64,000 nt of DNA from Sipunculus nudus (lineage: Eukaryota > Annelida > Sipuncula > Golfingiida > Sipunculidae), in assembly GCA_026874595.1 (NCBI GenBank), contig JAPPUL010000076.1, forward strand, positions 248,001 through 312,000. The letters run 5' to 3'. Positions 27,531 to 37,261 of this stretch are shown one piece after another. Within the stretch, counting starts at the first letter, position 1. Each line of letters opens with the position of its first letter. The position numbers and the translations under genes are program-made. The notes under the pieces were generated by a model. That model was not told the origin of the DNA and did no database searches. It saw only the letters and a program-made list of their open reading frames with translations.

Positions 27531-28277
27531 ATGGGAGAAGAAATACTATTAAAAGTATCTGACTTATCGTTTGCCTATAAACGTAGTTCCTTAATTCTGG
27601 AGGATGTAAATTTTTTGGTTAAGCGGGGGGACTATGTAACATTGATAGGCCCGAATGGGGGAGGGAAGACAACATTAGTAAAAGTGATATTAGGGCTTTT
27701 GAAGGGGGGCAGAGGGAGGGTATGGTTAAATGGCAAATATGTAAAAGACAAAAGAGATATAGGCTACGTTCCGCAATTGATGATGTTTGACATGGGTTTT
27801 CCGGTTTTAGTGCAGGATGTAGTATTAATGGGCTTATTATATAATAAATCTCGCGGGATATTTTATTCAAAGAAGTCAAAAGGTTTTGCAGAAGAGGCAT
27901 TAGAAAGGGTAGGGATGCTTGAGTATAAAAAGAGTAGTATAAACGAACTTTCGGGAGGGCAAATACAGAGGGTGTTAATAGCGCGAGCAATGGTATCCCG
28001 TCCTAAATTATTAATTCTTGATGAACCAACAAATTTTGTAGATGAAGGTCTTAAATCATCTTTTTGTCAAATGCTTCGTGATTGGCAAAAGGACATAACA
28101 ATTTTGTTGATAACGCATGATCTTGGAGTAGTATCAAGCTTTGCGAACAAGATATTATGTATAAATCGCAGGGTGTACGTGCATGAAGATTACCGGGAGT
28201 CTTTTAAGAGTTTACAAAAGCTATACGGTTCTGAGGCTTCATTAGTATCGCATCATCTATTAGATAAACATCCTTAA
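27531..28277 (+). CDS. znuC: Zinc/manganese ABC transporter ATP-binding protein (ZnuC-like)
   Basis: The 248-aa ABC ATPase has the Walker A GPNGGGKTT (~38-46), Q-loop GYVPQ, signature LSGGQIQRV (~141-149), Walker B LLILDEPT and switch His in LLITHDLG. Position between a cluster A-I binding protein and a matching permease identifies it as the ATPase of a metal importer. It powers uptake from the cytoplasmic side of the inner membrane. The start ATG is in GGTTATGGGAG, about 115 bases after znuA. Confidence 0.92.
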   Translation: MGEEILLKVSDLSFAYKRSSLILEDVNFLVKRGDYVTLIGPNGGGKTTLVKVILGLLKGGRGRVWLNGKYVKDKRDIGYVPQLMMFDMGFPVLVQDVVLMGLLYNKSRGIFYSKKSKGFAEEALERVGMLEYKKSSINELSGGQIQRVLIARAMVSRPKLLILDEPTNFVDEGLKSSFCQMLRDWQKDITILLITHDLGVVSSFANKILCINRRVYVHEDYRESFKSLQKLYGSEASLVSHHLLDKHP

Positions 28278-28340
28278 ACTGCTATAAAGATAAAATAACA
28301 TGCTTTATAAAAATAGGTTATAGGAACAAGAGTAGTATAA

Positions 28341-29171
28341 ATGCTTGATATATTCACAACATATGGATTTTTAAAGATAGCTTTATATACAGGTATTCTT
28401 GCAAGTATATTATGCGGAGTAATTGGGACTTATATAGTAGTTAATAAGAATGTATTTATTAGTGCAGGAATTAGTCATATATCATTTGGGGGACTTGGGA
28501 TAGCGTATTATCTAAATTACCCACCTTTTATGGGAGCCCTTTTATTTTCAAGTATTAGTGCAATTTTCCTTGGCTTATCTTCTAATAAAAACTCAAAACA
28601 AAGTGATACAAGTATAGGTATATTATGGGCTTTGGGCACAGCTATTGGTATTCTCTTTATACATTTAACTCCTGGCTATTCTCCTGATCTTATGAGTTAT
28701 TTATTTGGCAATATTTTGATAGTATCTAATAGTGAATTATATAAAATGCTCATAATCGTAGTATTAGTTGCGTCTTTCTTTATATTATTCTATAAAGAGA
28801 TATTAGTCTTTTCATTTGATCGGGATTTTGCTGTTGTAAAAGGTATACATTCTGCTTGTTTTAACGTTATTATATATATATTTATCTCATTTAGCATAGT
28901 CTCTCTAATTGAACTTGTTGGCATTATGCTTGTAATGGCGTTACTTACGATTCCCCCATCTATAGCTATTTTATTTTCCTCCTCTTTTCGCAATATAATA
29001 TTTCTTAGTATACTAATAAGCGTTGTATTTGTTTTTATAGGACTTATATGGGCATATTATACAGATATTCCTTCAGGAGTCCTTATTACTTTGCCACAGG
29101 GTGTTTTATTGTTTATCCTTAAAGGATTTAAATATCTTAAAGGGAAAAGAACTTCACAGCCAGCAGCCTAA
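28341..29171 (+). CDS. znuB: Zinc/manganese ABC transporter permease (ZnuB-like)
   Basis: The 276-aa protein of the ABC-3 permease family has about eight transmembrane helices. Characteristic stretches are GVIGTYIVVNKNVFISAGIS (the start of the family domain), HISFGGLGIAYYL and VELVGIMLVMALLTIPPS-like sequence (VELVGIMLVMALLTIPPSIA). It forms the membrane channel of the importer with ZnuA and ZnuC, encoded immediately upstream. Zinc or manganese cannot be decided from the permease; the His-rich loop of the binding protein favours zinc. Confidence 0.92.
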   Translation: MLDIFTTYGFLKIALYTGILASILCGVIGTYIVVNKNVFISAGISHISFGGLGIAYYLNYPPFMGALLFSSISAIFLGLSSNKNSKQSDTSIGILWALGTAIGILFIHLTPGYSPDLMSYLFGNILIVSNSELYKMLIIVVLVASFFILFYKEILVFSFDRDFAVVKGIHSACFNVIIYIFISFSIVSLIELVGIMLVMALLTIPPSIAILFSSSFRNIIFLSILISVVFVFIGLIWAYYTDIPSGVLITLPQGVLLFILKGFKYLKGKRTSQPAA

Positions 29172-29267
29172 AATTTGAATATTATGATTAGTTTTATTAA
29201 ACTTAAGTTTATTTTTTAAAGAGCTCTTTTTATTGCAAGTACAAGGAATATTTTATAAGGGAATCAT

Positions 29268-30050
29268 ATGCGGCTTAGTTGGATAGCAAATACTTTGAGT
29301 TTTGGTAACTTTTTTTGTGGTTTTTTGTCTATAATTAGCTCTGCAGTTGGTTCATTTAGTGCAGTTAATCACTATTATTATGTATATGCGACTTTGTTTA
29401 TAATGATGGCAGGACTTTTTGACACTTTAGACGGACGTATTGCCAGAAGGATTAACCAACCAAATCCGCTTGGAAAAGACCTTGATTCTTTTGCAGATCT
29501 TGTAACTTTTGGGCTTGCGCCTGCTTTTATGTTCTTTTTCATGTTTTTTGGCAATGAACCTTATTATAAGTCACCTATTAGTGAATTTTATGTTTTTGGG
29601 AGTTTTTTTTCTTTTCTATTTCCTTTGTTTTCAGCTTTAAGACTTGCCCGGTTTAATGTATCTAATATGACTAATGCTTTTTCGGGTCTACCTTCGCCTA
29701 TTGCTGGTGGAAGTGCTGTTATGATTTTAAACTTCCCTAATTTGCCAGAGATTTTGCCTGTAGAATATATAATATATTACGTATTTGGACTTACCCTAAA
29801 AATAGCATTACCTTGGTGGTTTGTTTCGTTTATGTTTGTTTTTTATGCTTCTTTAATGGGCTCGAAGTTCATGTTTTTAAAGACCTCACCAAACTTTATG
29901 AACTTTGCAAGACATAATCCTTTTGCAGCTAACTTTCAAAGTGCTTTATATCTTCTATGCTTGATCTTGCTTTTTAAATACTTTTTGCTTGTTTATGCCC
30001 TCTTTTATACCTTTAAACCTATAATAACTTTTAAACGTTTTAAAGATTAA
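29268..30050 (+). CDS. pssA: CDP-diacylglycerol-serine O-phosphatidyltransferase
   Basis: The 260-aa membrane enzyme carries the CDP-alcohol phosphatidyltransferase signature DG-x2-AR-x8-G-x3-D-x3-D, read as DGRIARRINQPNPLGKDLDS plus FAD (~47-69). The N-terminal region (LSFGNFFCGFLSI) and SGLPSPIAGG further on fit the PssA subgroup. It makes phosphatidylserine, the precursor of phosphatidylethanolamine, at the inner membrane. No psd gene lies next to it. It converges with mltG. Confidence 0.9.
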   Translation: MRLSWIANTLSFGNFFCGFLSIISSAVGSFSAVNHYYYVYATLFIMMAGLFDTLDGRIARRINQPNPLGKDLDSFADLVTFGLAPAFMFFFMFFGNEPYYKSPISEFYVFGSFFSFLFPLFSALRLARFNVSNMTNAFSGLPSPIAGGSAVMILNFPNLPEILPVEYIIYYVFGLTLKIALPWWFVSFMFVFYASLMGSKFMFLKTSPNFMNFARHNPFAANFQSALYLLCLILLFKYFLLVYALFYTFKPIITFKRFKD

Positions 30051-30082
30051 TCGAAAAGTATTGGAAGATGTTTTAAGAGTTG

Positions 30083-31123
30083 TTATTTTTGACTACGCTT
30101 TTTTCTAAGCCAACGTTTGTATAGTTCTATATTCCTTAGATGTCCTATCCAGGTTTCTGAGAATAGGTGGCTCCTATCGTCTTTTGCAACAAAGTATATA
30201 TATTTATTATCATCAGGATTTAAAGCTGCTATAATTGAGGCTTTTCCGGGATTGGCTATTGGGGAGGGTGGTAGTTTCTTGTTCCGATAGGTATTATAAG
30301 GCGATTTTATATCAAGATCACCTCGTTTTCGGGATAGGTTACCCTTGTATTTGTTTTTGCGTAGTAAGGCATATATTACAGTTGGATCACATTCTAAACG
30401 CATATTAATCCTAAGTCGGTTATGAAAAACACCAGATACTATAGTTCTTTCAAAGGGTATTGATGTTTCCTTCTCTATTAATGACGATAGGGTAATTACT
30501 TCATGCTTTGTTAAATTTAGCTTGTCTTTTGTCCTTTCAAATTCTTCATGAGGAAAATGCTCGTCAAAGGTTTTAAGCATTCTTTTTATTAATTGCTGAG
30601 GTTTTGTATCTTTTTTAAGATAGTAGGTTGTTGGGTATAGGTAGCCTTCTAGGGTATCACTTGGTATATTATATTCTTTTAATAGAGTTTTATCTTTTGT
30701 TAGGTTTATAAATTCAGATTCTGACTTTATTAAATTCTTTTTGTAAAGCAAACTTGATATGTCGTATATGTTGTAACCTTCTGGGATAGTTAGTACTATC
30801 TTCTCCTCAAGTATGTCTCCTTCAATAAGCTTTTCTGCTATGGTGTAGGGACTCATGCTATCGTTTAGTAAGTATCTTCCTTTTTGAATCTTTTCTCCTT
30901 TGTGCAAAAGCAGCTTACCATAGGCAAGCAGTATGTATTTACTACTTAATATCTTTTCTTTATAAAGTCTTCTACTTATACTTGAAAAGCCTTCCTTAGC
31001 ATGTACTTCGAATGTTAGCTGCTTACCGTTTGAGGGTGATTTGCTTGCAATATATATATATGTTGTTAATACTATTACTATAAGTACTACTGTAAATAGT
31101 AGTATAAGTATCTTTTGTTTCAT
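30083..31123 (-). CDS. mltG: Endolytic murein transglycosylase MltG (YceG-like)
   Basis: The 346-aa protein has an N-terminal membrane anchor (ILLFTVVLIVIVLTTYIYI) and a LysM-like subdomain (FEVHAKEGFSSISRRLY). The YceG catalytic domain contains the active-site Glu in LSSLIEKET, plus the conserved VFHNRLRINMRLECDPTVIYAL and SPYNTYRNKKLPPSPIANPG (~275-294). It cleaves nascent peptidoglycan strands to end their elongation. It is the third gene of a minus-strand run with the TolC-like and TPR genes upstream, separated from the latter by about 40 bases. Confidence 0.93.
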   Translation of the reverse strand: MKQKILILLFTVVLIVIVLTTYIYIASKSPSNGKQLTFEVHAKEGFSSISRRLYKEKILSSKYILLAYGKLLLHKGEKIQKGRYLLNDSMSPYTIAEKLIEGDILEEKIVLTIPEGYNIYDISSLLYKKNLIKSESEFINLTKDKTLLKEYNIPSDTLEGYLYPTTYYLKKDTKPQQLIKRMLKTFDEHFPHEEFERTKDKLNLTKHEVITLSSLIEKETSIPFERTIVSGVFHNRLRINMRLECDPTVIYALLRKNKYKGNLSRKRGDLDIKSPYNTYRNKKLPPSPIANPGKASIIAALNPDDNKYIYFVAKDDRSHLFSETWIGHLRNIELYKRWLRKKRSQK

Positions 31124-31162
31124 AAGGTGTTTTTTTAAACCCTCTTATTACCAGTCTTTTTT

Positions 31163-33328
31163 TTATCGTACTTCCTTTTTTACACTTTCTTCTTTGTCTT
31201 CTTCTTTGTCTTCTTCTTTGTCTTCTTCTTTGTCTCCTTCTTTGTCTCCTTCTTTGTCTCCTTCTTTGTCTTCTTCTTTGTCTTCTTCTTTGTCTCCTTC
31301 TTTGTCTCCTTCTTTGTCTCCTTCTCTATCCTCACCGCCATCCTCCTCTATATCTTCTTCTGTGCCATATACTTCGCTCCCTTCTCCTATATCTTCGTCT
31401 AATTCGCCATCCTGCATACTCTCTTTTAAATCTTTTATAAGTACTTCTATATTCTGTGCATTCTTACTCCCAAGACTTATAAATAGTTCATAGGCTTTTG
31501 TATAATAATTAAGTGCCTTTTTATAATCTTTTTCTGTCGTGTTTATTAAGCCTAACATCCAGTAAGTGAGAGCTTCCCCCTCTTTATAATTTATTGATTT
31601 TAACATTAAAAGACTTTCGTTATATATTTTTATGGCATCCTTTTTTTTATCACTTCCTATATATAATGAAGCTATGCTTATTTTAGTTAGTGCTTCCCCT
31701 AGTTTATCTTTTATTCCCTTCCGTATTTTTAGTGCCTCATTAAAGTAATATAGGGATTTCTTCGGTTTTTTAAGTTCACTGTAAAACGCGCCTAGGCTTG
31801 TGTAACTTTTTGCTATCTCTTGCTTTATTTCCATCTCTTTGCTGTTTTGAAGCGCCTTCTCGTAATACGAAAGCGACTTTATATACTCTTTCCCTTCTTT
31901 ATGTAAATCACCGAGTAGACGGTAGGTATTTGTTTGCTCTTTTATGTCTTTATTATATTTTTGGATTTTTAATGTTTGTTTTAATAGTTTATTCAGCTTT
32001 ACTTTGTTTTTGTAAACTCCACTACTAAAAACCTTTTGGATAACTGTACTGTGGGTCTTTAAATAGGGCTTGCTCTTTTGCAATAACTCTTCAAATATTT
32101 TAAGCTGCATCTTCCGATCTCTTGATTCAAGCAGATCTAAAAGCAATAATTTCCACTTTATAACTTCTTTTGGTTCACTTGACTGTTCTGCGATTAGTAT
32201 AGCTTGATTTAAGAGCTTTGTTGACTTTTTATATTCACCCTCAAGATAAAGTAAATGGCTTAGTGAATATAAAACAACTCCTTCGCCCACTTTGTCATTT
32301 GCCCAGCTTGATAGCTTTAGTGCTTCGTGATAATAAGCTCGTCCTGTGTCATATTCTCCTTGACTTATATAATATCTTCCAAGCTTTAGTTTAGATGCTA
32401 AATTAAGAGTGTAATCATTTATTTCTAAAGACGTTTTAAGTACTTTTTCATATAATTTAAGTGCCCCTGCTTTATTACCACGATTTTCCATTATACTACC
32501 AAGTTTTAAACTTGCTCTTAGCACTTCTTTTAAGAGTTTAGCCTTTTTGGACTTTTGAAAGAATTTGCTAAGAAAATAGTTTGCTTTTGGTAAATGCCCT
32601 TGTTCGTAGTATATTATGCCTTCAAGGTATAATCTATCAAGGTCGTCTTCTCTAAGAAGTTTTACGCTTTTTAATGCCATTTTAAAATCTTCCCGTAAAT
32701 AACTTAAAAAAGCGTTTGTGTAAGCACTAGCCTCCTTTAGGCTCTTTGGACTTTTTGATATGTAGCGTCTGAAATTATTACTTGCAAAGTTTAAGTCATT
32801 AACATATTTTATCCTCATTATTTCAACCAGCTTAGTTACAAGCCTCTCTATAAGATTTGTGAATCCTTTTCTACTACCCCCTATTGAAACTTTATCTATT
32901 AAAACTTTATCCTTTAATTTATCCTTTAAATTGCTCTTTAAATTAGTATTTGATAGCCATACTCTTAGATTTATATTAGCACCTGATAGCTTATACTCCC
33001 CTCCTATAAAGCATCTGCCTTCTAAGAACTTTTGTTTTGAAAGTAAGCTATTTACTACACGCATATTAGCTATATATCCAAGTCCATTATATATGAAATA
33101 TTCAAACGCTTTTGTATTTGTTTCATCCTTTGAGGTATTCGCAATTGAGGCGTTTGTAATGCTGCTTACTACCACTTCTCTACATTTGTTTAATCTTTTA
33201 GTATTTAATCTTTTAGTATTTAGCCCTTTAGCAGATACTTCTTTAGTATCTAAATTTATAGTATATGCATCTTTGCTCAACACGCAAAACAGTATTAATA
33301 TCTTTAGTAGGATTATTGCATTTTGCAC
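31163..33328 (-). CDS. TPR-repeat protein with signal peptide and repetitive acidic tail
   Basis: The 721-aa product starts with a signal peptide (IILLKILILFCVLSKDAY). From residue ~190 to 640 it carries many tetratricopeptide repeats, for instance EGIIYYEQGHLPKANYFLSK, YISQGEYDTGRAYYHEALKL and LGAFYSELKKPKKSLYYFNE. The final ~70 residues are an acidic tail of eleven GDKE/EDKE units encoded by exact 12-bp repeats. TPR arrays scaffold protein complexes; the periplasmic location is inferred from the signal peptide. Its start lies one base past the stop of the TolC-like gene, so the two are cotranscribed. The function is unknown. Confidence 0.8.
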   Translation of the reverse strand: MQNAIILLKILILFCVLSKDAYTINLDTKEVSAKGLNTKRLNTKRLNKCREVVVSSITNASIANTSKDETNTKAFEYFIYNGLGYIANMRVVNSLLSKQKFLEGRCFIGGEYKLSGANINLRVWLSNTNLKSNLKDKLKDKVLIDKVSIGGSRKGFTNLIERLVTKLVEIMRIKYVNDLNFASNNFRRYISKSPKSLKEASAYTNAFLSYLREDFKMALKSVKLLREDDLDRLYLEGIIYYEQGHLPKANYFLSKFFQKSKKAKLLKEVLRASLKLGSIMENRGNKAGALKLYEKVLKTSLEINDYTLNLASKLKLGRYYISQGEYDTGRAYYHEALKLSSWANDKVGEGVVLYSLSHLLYLEGEYKKSTKLLNQAILIAEQSSEPKEVIKWKLLLLDLLESRDRKMQLKIFEELLQKSKPYLKTHSTVIQKVFSSGVYKNKVKLNKLLKQTLKIQKYNKDIKEQTNTYRLLGDLHKEGKEYIKSLSYYEKALQNSKEMEIKQEIAKSYTSLGAFYSELKKPKKSLYYFNEALKIRKGIKDKLGEALTKISIASLYIGSDKKKDAIKIYNESLLMLKSINYKEGEALTYWMLGLINTTEKDYKKALNYYTKAYELFISLGSKNAQNIEVLIKDLKESMQDGELDEDIGEGSEVYGTEEDIEEDGGEDREGDKEGDKEGDKEEDKEEDKEGDKEGDKEGDKEEDKEEDKEEDKEESVKKEVR
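31189..31326. repeat. 12-bp repeat array with an exact 60-bp duplication, acidic tail of the TPR gene
   Basis: Eleven 12-bp units encode GDKE or EDKE. Bases 31201-31260 and 31261-31320 are identical, so a 60-bp block (five units) has been duplicated as a whole. All units keep the reading frame. Confidence 0.93.
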
Positions 33329-33329
33329 T

Positions 33330-34751
33330 TTATTTAGCTTTTTTAGTTTTATCTTTCTTAGTCTTTTCTAGATAGATCCATGAAAGCAGACCAAGACTCT
33401 TTTTTAATGTTAATATTAGTTTCTTCTTATTTAAACTCGATAGCGCTTTCTCTCTTCGGTATATTGCTCGCCTCCTTTGGGCATCGATTAATTGTTCATA
33501 GCCCGTTTTACCTATTTTATATTCAAAATCAAGCTTATTAACAAGTCCATCCCCTATTCGGGTATATAAACTTGCTCTTTTCTCTTCGTTTATACTTTCC
33601 TTTACTTTATTATGTAATCTCACTATCTCCTCTTCTAATAATAACTTATACTCCTTTAGTTTTGAAATAGTAGTTAAATAATCTTGCTTGGATTTAAGAC
33701 GTTTTATAGCTTCTGTGCCTCCCGGATTTAGTTTTATAGTTGCTCTTTGGAATTCGCCAAGTTGACTTGTTTTTTGTGTGTCTTTTAAGCCACCTCTAAG
33801 CTCAAGGGAAAGTTCGTCTAGGATATAAAATGTTGCTATTGCGTATAGCGACCAATCAAAATTACGATAATAGCTCAATTCGTCTGTACTGCTATTTGTT
33901 ATATCAAAATGAAGACTTAGTTTTGGGTAATATATACTTCGTTCTATCTCGTATAAGTCTTTTGAGATCAATTTGTCAAGCTCGTAAATCTCAAGTTCTA
34001 GGTTCCTATTATTGCTCCTATAATAAGGGAGAGGCTCTACGTTAGTTAAATTAAATATCGCTTTATCATTTTGCTTTAACTTAATCTGCCCATCAAGACG
34101 TAACTTGTTCTTTAGCTTTAATAATGCCTCCATTTGCCTATGCTTCATTGCGTGTAACTGGCTTTCTACCTCAAGCATTAACCCTTTCGCCAGCAGTAGG
34201 TCTATCTCTATTATCCTATTCTCTTCGTATTTCTTTTCATTTAATTCGAAACTTGCCTTAGCCGAAAGATAATCCTCTGTTGTTATCTTTATTACCTCTT
34301 CCGTATATCTTATATAGTAATATAAATCCGCAAGCTCATAGATTAGGTCGTTTAAACGCTTTGTAATTAGTTTATACGTCCTTAGTTTATCCTTCTTTAG
34401 CTTACGTCGCTCATAAATTAATTGTCTATCGTATAAAGGAAGACTCACTTGTCCGCCTAGGGTGTATACTGTTGAGCCTCGGGGTGTTGTAAATAACCTT
34501 GTTCTGTCTAGGTAATATTCTAGTTTCGGTATGAATTTAAAGATGTTTTTTGAAAGTTCAAGATCTCTCCTTAGCTTTTCATACTCTAATTTTTCAAGCT
34601 CAAGGTCATTATGTTTGCCTATCTCTATTATCTCTTTAAGTCCAAGTTCCCTTACATCTTTACTAAAAACTATATCTGCAAATAATAACGTATATAATAT
34701 TTGGAGCAAGATTTGTAATACAGTTATTTTGGAACTTGATTGTCTTTTCAT
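33330..34751 (-). CDS. TolC-like outer-membrane channel protein
   Basis: The 473-aa product has a signal peptide (ILLQILYTLLFADIVFS), then GLKEIIEIGKHNDLELEKLE, the usual opening of the outer-membrane efflux family. Long amphipathic helices alternate with strands (YTLGGQVSLPLYDR; SLHFDITNSS..LYAIATFYI). The two-fold internal repeat of TolC can be followed, with the second half starting near residue 240. Such proteins form trimeric outer-membrane exit ducts for type I secretion or efflux. No partner ABC or RND pump is encoded here; instead a TPR protein and MltG follow. The last residues are Lys-rich. Confidence 0.78.
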   Translation of the reverse strand: MKRQSSSKITVLQILLQILYTLLFADIVFSKDVRELGLKEIIEIGKHNDLELEKLEYEKLRRDLELSKNIFKFIPKLEYYLDRTRLFTTPRGSTVYTLGGQVSLPLYDRQLIYERRKLKKDKLRTYKLITKRLNDLIYELADLYYYIRYTEEVIKITTEDYLSAKASFELNEKKYEENRIIEIDLLLAKGLMLEVESQLHAMKHRQMEALLKLKNKLRLDGQIKLKQNDKAIFNLTNVEPLPYYRSNNRNLELEIYELDKLISKDLYEIERSIYYPKLSLHFDITNSSTDELSYYRNFDWSLYAIATFYILDELSLELRGGLKDTQKTSQLGEFQRATIKLNPGGTEAIKRLKSKQDYLTTISKLKEYKLLLEEEIVRLHNKVKESINEEKRASLYTRIGDGLVNKLDFEYKIGKTGYEQLIDAQRRRAIYRREKALSSLNKKKLILTLKKSLGLLSWIYLEKTKKDKTKKAK

Positions 34752-34916
34752 AAGGTTTTAGTATACAAAAACCATAGCCCTTTGTAAAGTACGCTAGCTT
34801 AACATTTAGCACACATTCCCATCTTTTTTAATTGTAGCTAAATGTCTTTTTATATTAGTTTGGGGTGATATTCGTTTTATTTTGAGGATTTATTTTTATT
34901 TTTAAGCACTTTTATT

Positions 34917-35711
34917 TCACTTGGACTTCGATAATATAAAATCACGTTGTTCTATTCTTTGTTTTGTTTGTGCTTTCCTTTTCATATAACTATCGTATTT
35001 TTCACTCTCCACGTTCATAAGAAGTTTGTATAGCTCTATCTCAAAGGATAAGGACTCGCATATTGATAGCGATAAGTTCTTTGTTTTAGATATATCTATT
35101 CCTATATGTCTTGTGTTTATTTTATGAGGGTTTATAATGTCTTTTATTCGTGTTGCGTTTAAAGGATCTATCTTACCTCCTACTGAACTTAGCCTTTGCT
35201 CGTTTCGTATCCTTTTTACGATGTCATGCACTACGTTTTCTACTTCAACCGAGTCAACTCCCTTACCCATAGATTCGGATAAGTCTCCACGTCCTATTGT
35301 TACTTGTTTTATGTATTTAAAGCCAGCACTTTTTATTATCTGATTTATATTATAATAGCCTGTTATCGTTTCTAGATTCATTGCAAGATAGGTCTCGTAT
35401 ATATTATCCCCTGCAAGCTCTTTTAGTGCTTTTACAAAATTATTAAGTCCATAATCAGATTCTATCATAGGAGCTAATATCCATTCTATCCCCTCCTTAA
35501 GACAAAATCTTATATCATTACGTGCCTCAGGTCCCCCTATCTTAACCAGCATAGGAACTATCCCTTTTGAAAGCTCCTTCAAAACTTTTAGTTCTTTGAA
35601 GCTCATGTCTTCTATCTCTGTACCCCCTTTCACTGCTACTACCCCATGCCGCTCCCGTAAATACAATAACTTCTTTCTAAGCTTTTCCTTCATCCTAAGC
35701 TTTTCCTTCAT
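34917..35711 (-). CDS. HpcH/HpaI aldolase/citrate lyase-like protein
   Basis: The 264-aa product has the TIM-barrel landmarks of this superfamily: VKIGGPEARNDIRFCLKEGI (~57-76), LAPMIES (~80-86), the metal/substrate strand AMNLETITGYYNI with its acidic residue, and IGRGDLSESMG (~140-150), where family members have GxxDL. Such enzymes cleave C-C bonds of 2-oxo-acids or CoA esters; the substrate cannot be told. There is no signal peptide. The N-terminal MKEKLRMKEKLR is produced by an 18-bp duplication (35677-35712), so translation may start at either Met. It stands alone between the TolC-like and pgi genes. Confidence 0.7.
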   Translation of the reverse strand: MKEKLRMKEKLRKKLLYLRERHGVVAVKGGTEIEDMSFKELKVLKELSKGIVPMLVKIGGPEARNDIRFCLKEGIEWILAPMIESDYGLNNFVKALKELAGDNIYETYLAMNLETITGYYNINQIIKSAGFKYIKQVTIGRGDLSESMGKGVDSVEVENVVHDIVKRIRNEQRLSSVGGKIDPLNATRIKDIINPHKINTRHIGIDISKTKNLSLSICESLSFEIELYKLLMNVESEKYDSYMKRKAQTKQRIEQRDFILSKSK

Positions 35712-35712
35712 C
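35677..35712. repeat. 18-bp tandem duplication at the start of the aldolase-like gene
   Basis: CTAAGCTTTTCCTTCATC occurs twice in a row, duplicating the start codon plus five codons of the gene. Confidence 0.93.
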
Positions 35713-35874
35713 TTTTATAACTTTATTATCTTCCTTGCTCTATAGCTAGATTTAATACTCTTTACATAATCGACATACTATTATAAAACATAACTTAAAT
35801 TCTATTTAGCATAACCATTTGTACAACATAGTATTATTACAACAATATAGAACGTGAAAAAATATAAAGACAGC

Positions 35875-37236
35875 TTAAAGCATTCCTTCAAGCTCTTCTT
35901 TCCTTTGCTCAAAACCTTCTTTGCCAAGTAAGGCAAACATATTCGCTTTATAGGCTTCTACTCCCGGCTGGTTAAACGGATTTACTCCTAGTATATAGCC
36001 GCTTAGACCGCAGGATATCTCAAAAAAGTAGATCAACTGCCCTAGGTAATATTCTTTTAAACTTGGTATCTTTATTTGGAGTATCGGAACGTTTGCCCCG
36101 AAATGTGCTAATGCTGTCCCTTTTTGGGCTTGATGGTTTATATATGATAAACTTTTACTTGATAGGTAGTTTAGTTTGTCTAAGTCCCTTTTATCCTCCT
36201 CCACTTTAAGATCTACCTTTGGCTTTTCAACGTCTAGTAGAGTTTCAAATATTGTCCTCTCGCCTTCTTGTATCCATTGCCCCATTGAATGTAGGTCTGT
36301 TGTTAGATTGCATGTTGAAGGAAATAGCCCTTTCCCCAACTTGCCCTCGCTTTCTCCATAAAGCTGTTTCCACCACTCCCCAAAATACGCTAACCTGCTT
36401 GTGTAATTTAGCAAAAGCTCTATCTTCTTTCCCTTCTCATATAAAACGTTCCGTAGCATCGCATACTTATGGGCATCGCTATTTATATCCTTTGAAAGCT
36501 CTTTATAACTTTGTGCTCCCCTTAATAATTCATCTATATCAATTCCCGACATGCATATCGCAAATAACCCTACTGCTGTTAATACCGAATATCTGCCTCC
36601 TATCGAATCCGGTATTGTGTAACTCCTATATCCTTCCTCCTCGCTTAGCTTTCTTAGCGCTCCTTTTGTTTTGTCTGTTGTTGCTATTATATAATCTTTT
36701 GCTTCTCTTCCCTCTTGCTCTTCAAGTAGCTTCTTTAAAAACCTAAATGCAAGCGCTGGCTCTGTTGTCGTTCCCGACTTAGATATTACATTTATTGCAA
36801 ACTTCTTGCCCTTTAGGAATTCTAAAAGAGCATGATGATAAGACGAATCTAGATGATGACCTGCGTATAAGATGAGCGGGGAGGAGGAGTCCTTGCCCCT
36901 CTTTAGCATATGCAAAAAACTATTCGTAAGTGCCTCTATAACTGCTCGGGAACCAAGATATGATCCCCCTATCCCAACTACAACTAGTACCTCTATTTTC
37001 TCTTTAAGCTCTTTTACGACCTCTTTTATACTTTCAAGCTCATAATCGCTTATTAAACTCTTACGCCCTCCCATCCAACCCAAAAATAAAGACCCTTCCC
37101 CTTCCTTATTGTATAACTTTTTATGGGCATCGTAAAGTCGGCTTTTAATTAAATCAAGTTCAGAATCTTCTACCTGCGAAAGCTTTGTCTCAAGGCTTAT
37201 GTTTTTCGCTTCTTGCTCATCAGCTTTTGTCTTCAT
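35875..37236 (-). CDS. pgi: Glucose-6-phosphate isomerase
   Basis: About 453 aa from the ATG at 37236, the length of the shorter (Firmicute-type) PGI. Motifs: VVVGIGGSYLGSRAVIEALT, ISKSGTTTEPALAFRFLKKL for the phosphate site, the catalytic Glu in YGESEGK, and GLFPSTCNLTTDLHSMGQWI. It interconverts glucose-6-phosphate and fructose-6-phosphate. An in-frame TTG at 37260 directly after the methyltransferase stop codon would add eight residues. It closes the minus-strand glycolytic run gap-pgk-tpiA-secG-methyltransferase-pgi. Confidence 0.95.
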   Translation of the reverse strand: MKTKADEQEAKNISLETKLSQVEDSELDLIKSRLYDAHKKLYNKEGEGSLFLGWMGGRKSLISDYELESIKEVVKELKEKIEVLVVVGIGGSYLGSRAVIEALTNSFLHMLKRGKDSSSPLILYAGHHLDSSYHHALLEFLKGKKFAINVISKSGTTTEPALAFRFLKKLLEEQEGREAKDYIIATTDKTKGALRKLSEEEGYRSYTIPDSIGGRYSVLTAVGLFAICMSGIDIDELLRGAQSYKELSKDINSDAHKYAMLRNVLYEKGKKIELLLNYTSRLAYFGEWWKQLYGESEGKLGKGLFPSTCNLTTDLHSMGQWIQEGERTIFETLLDVEKPKVDLKVEEDKRDLDKLNYLSSKSLSYINHQAQKGTALAHFGANVPILQIKIPSLKEYYLGQLIYFFEISCGLSGYILGVNPFNQPGVEAYKANMFALLGKEGFEQRKEELEGML

Positions 37237-37261
37237 TACATACCATCCATCATAAAACAAT

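Noticed and set aside
31041-31493. Plus-strand Ser/Leu/Pro-rich ORF (150 codons)
   Set aside because: It is the antisense reading of the 12-bp acidic-tail repeats and the mltG start; repeats without stops produce long shadow frames.
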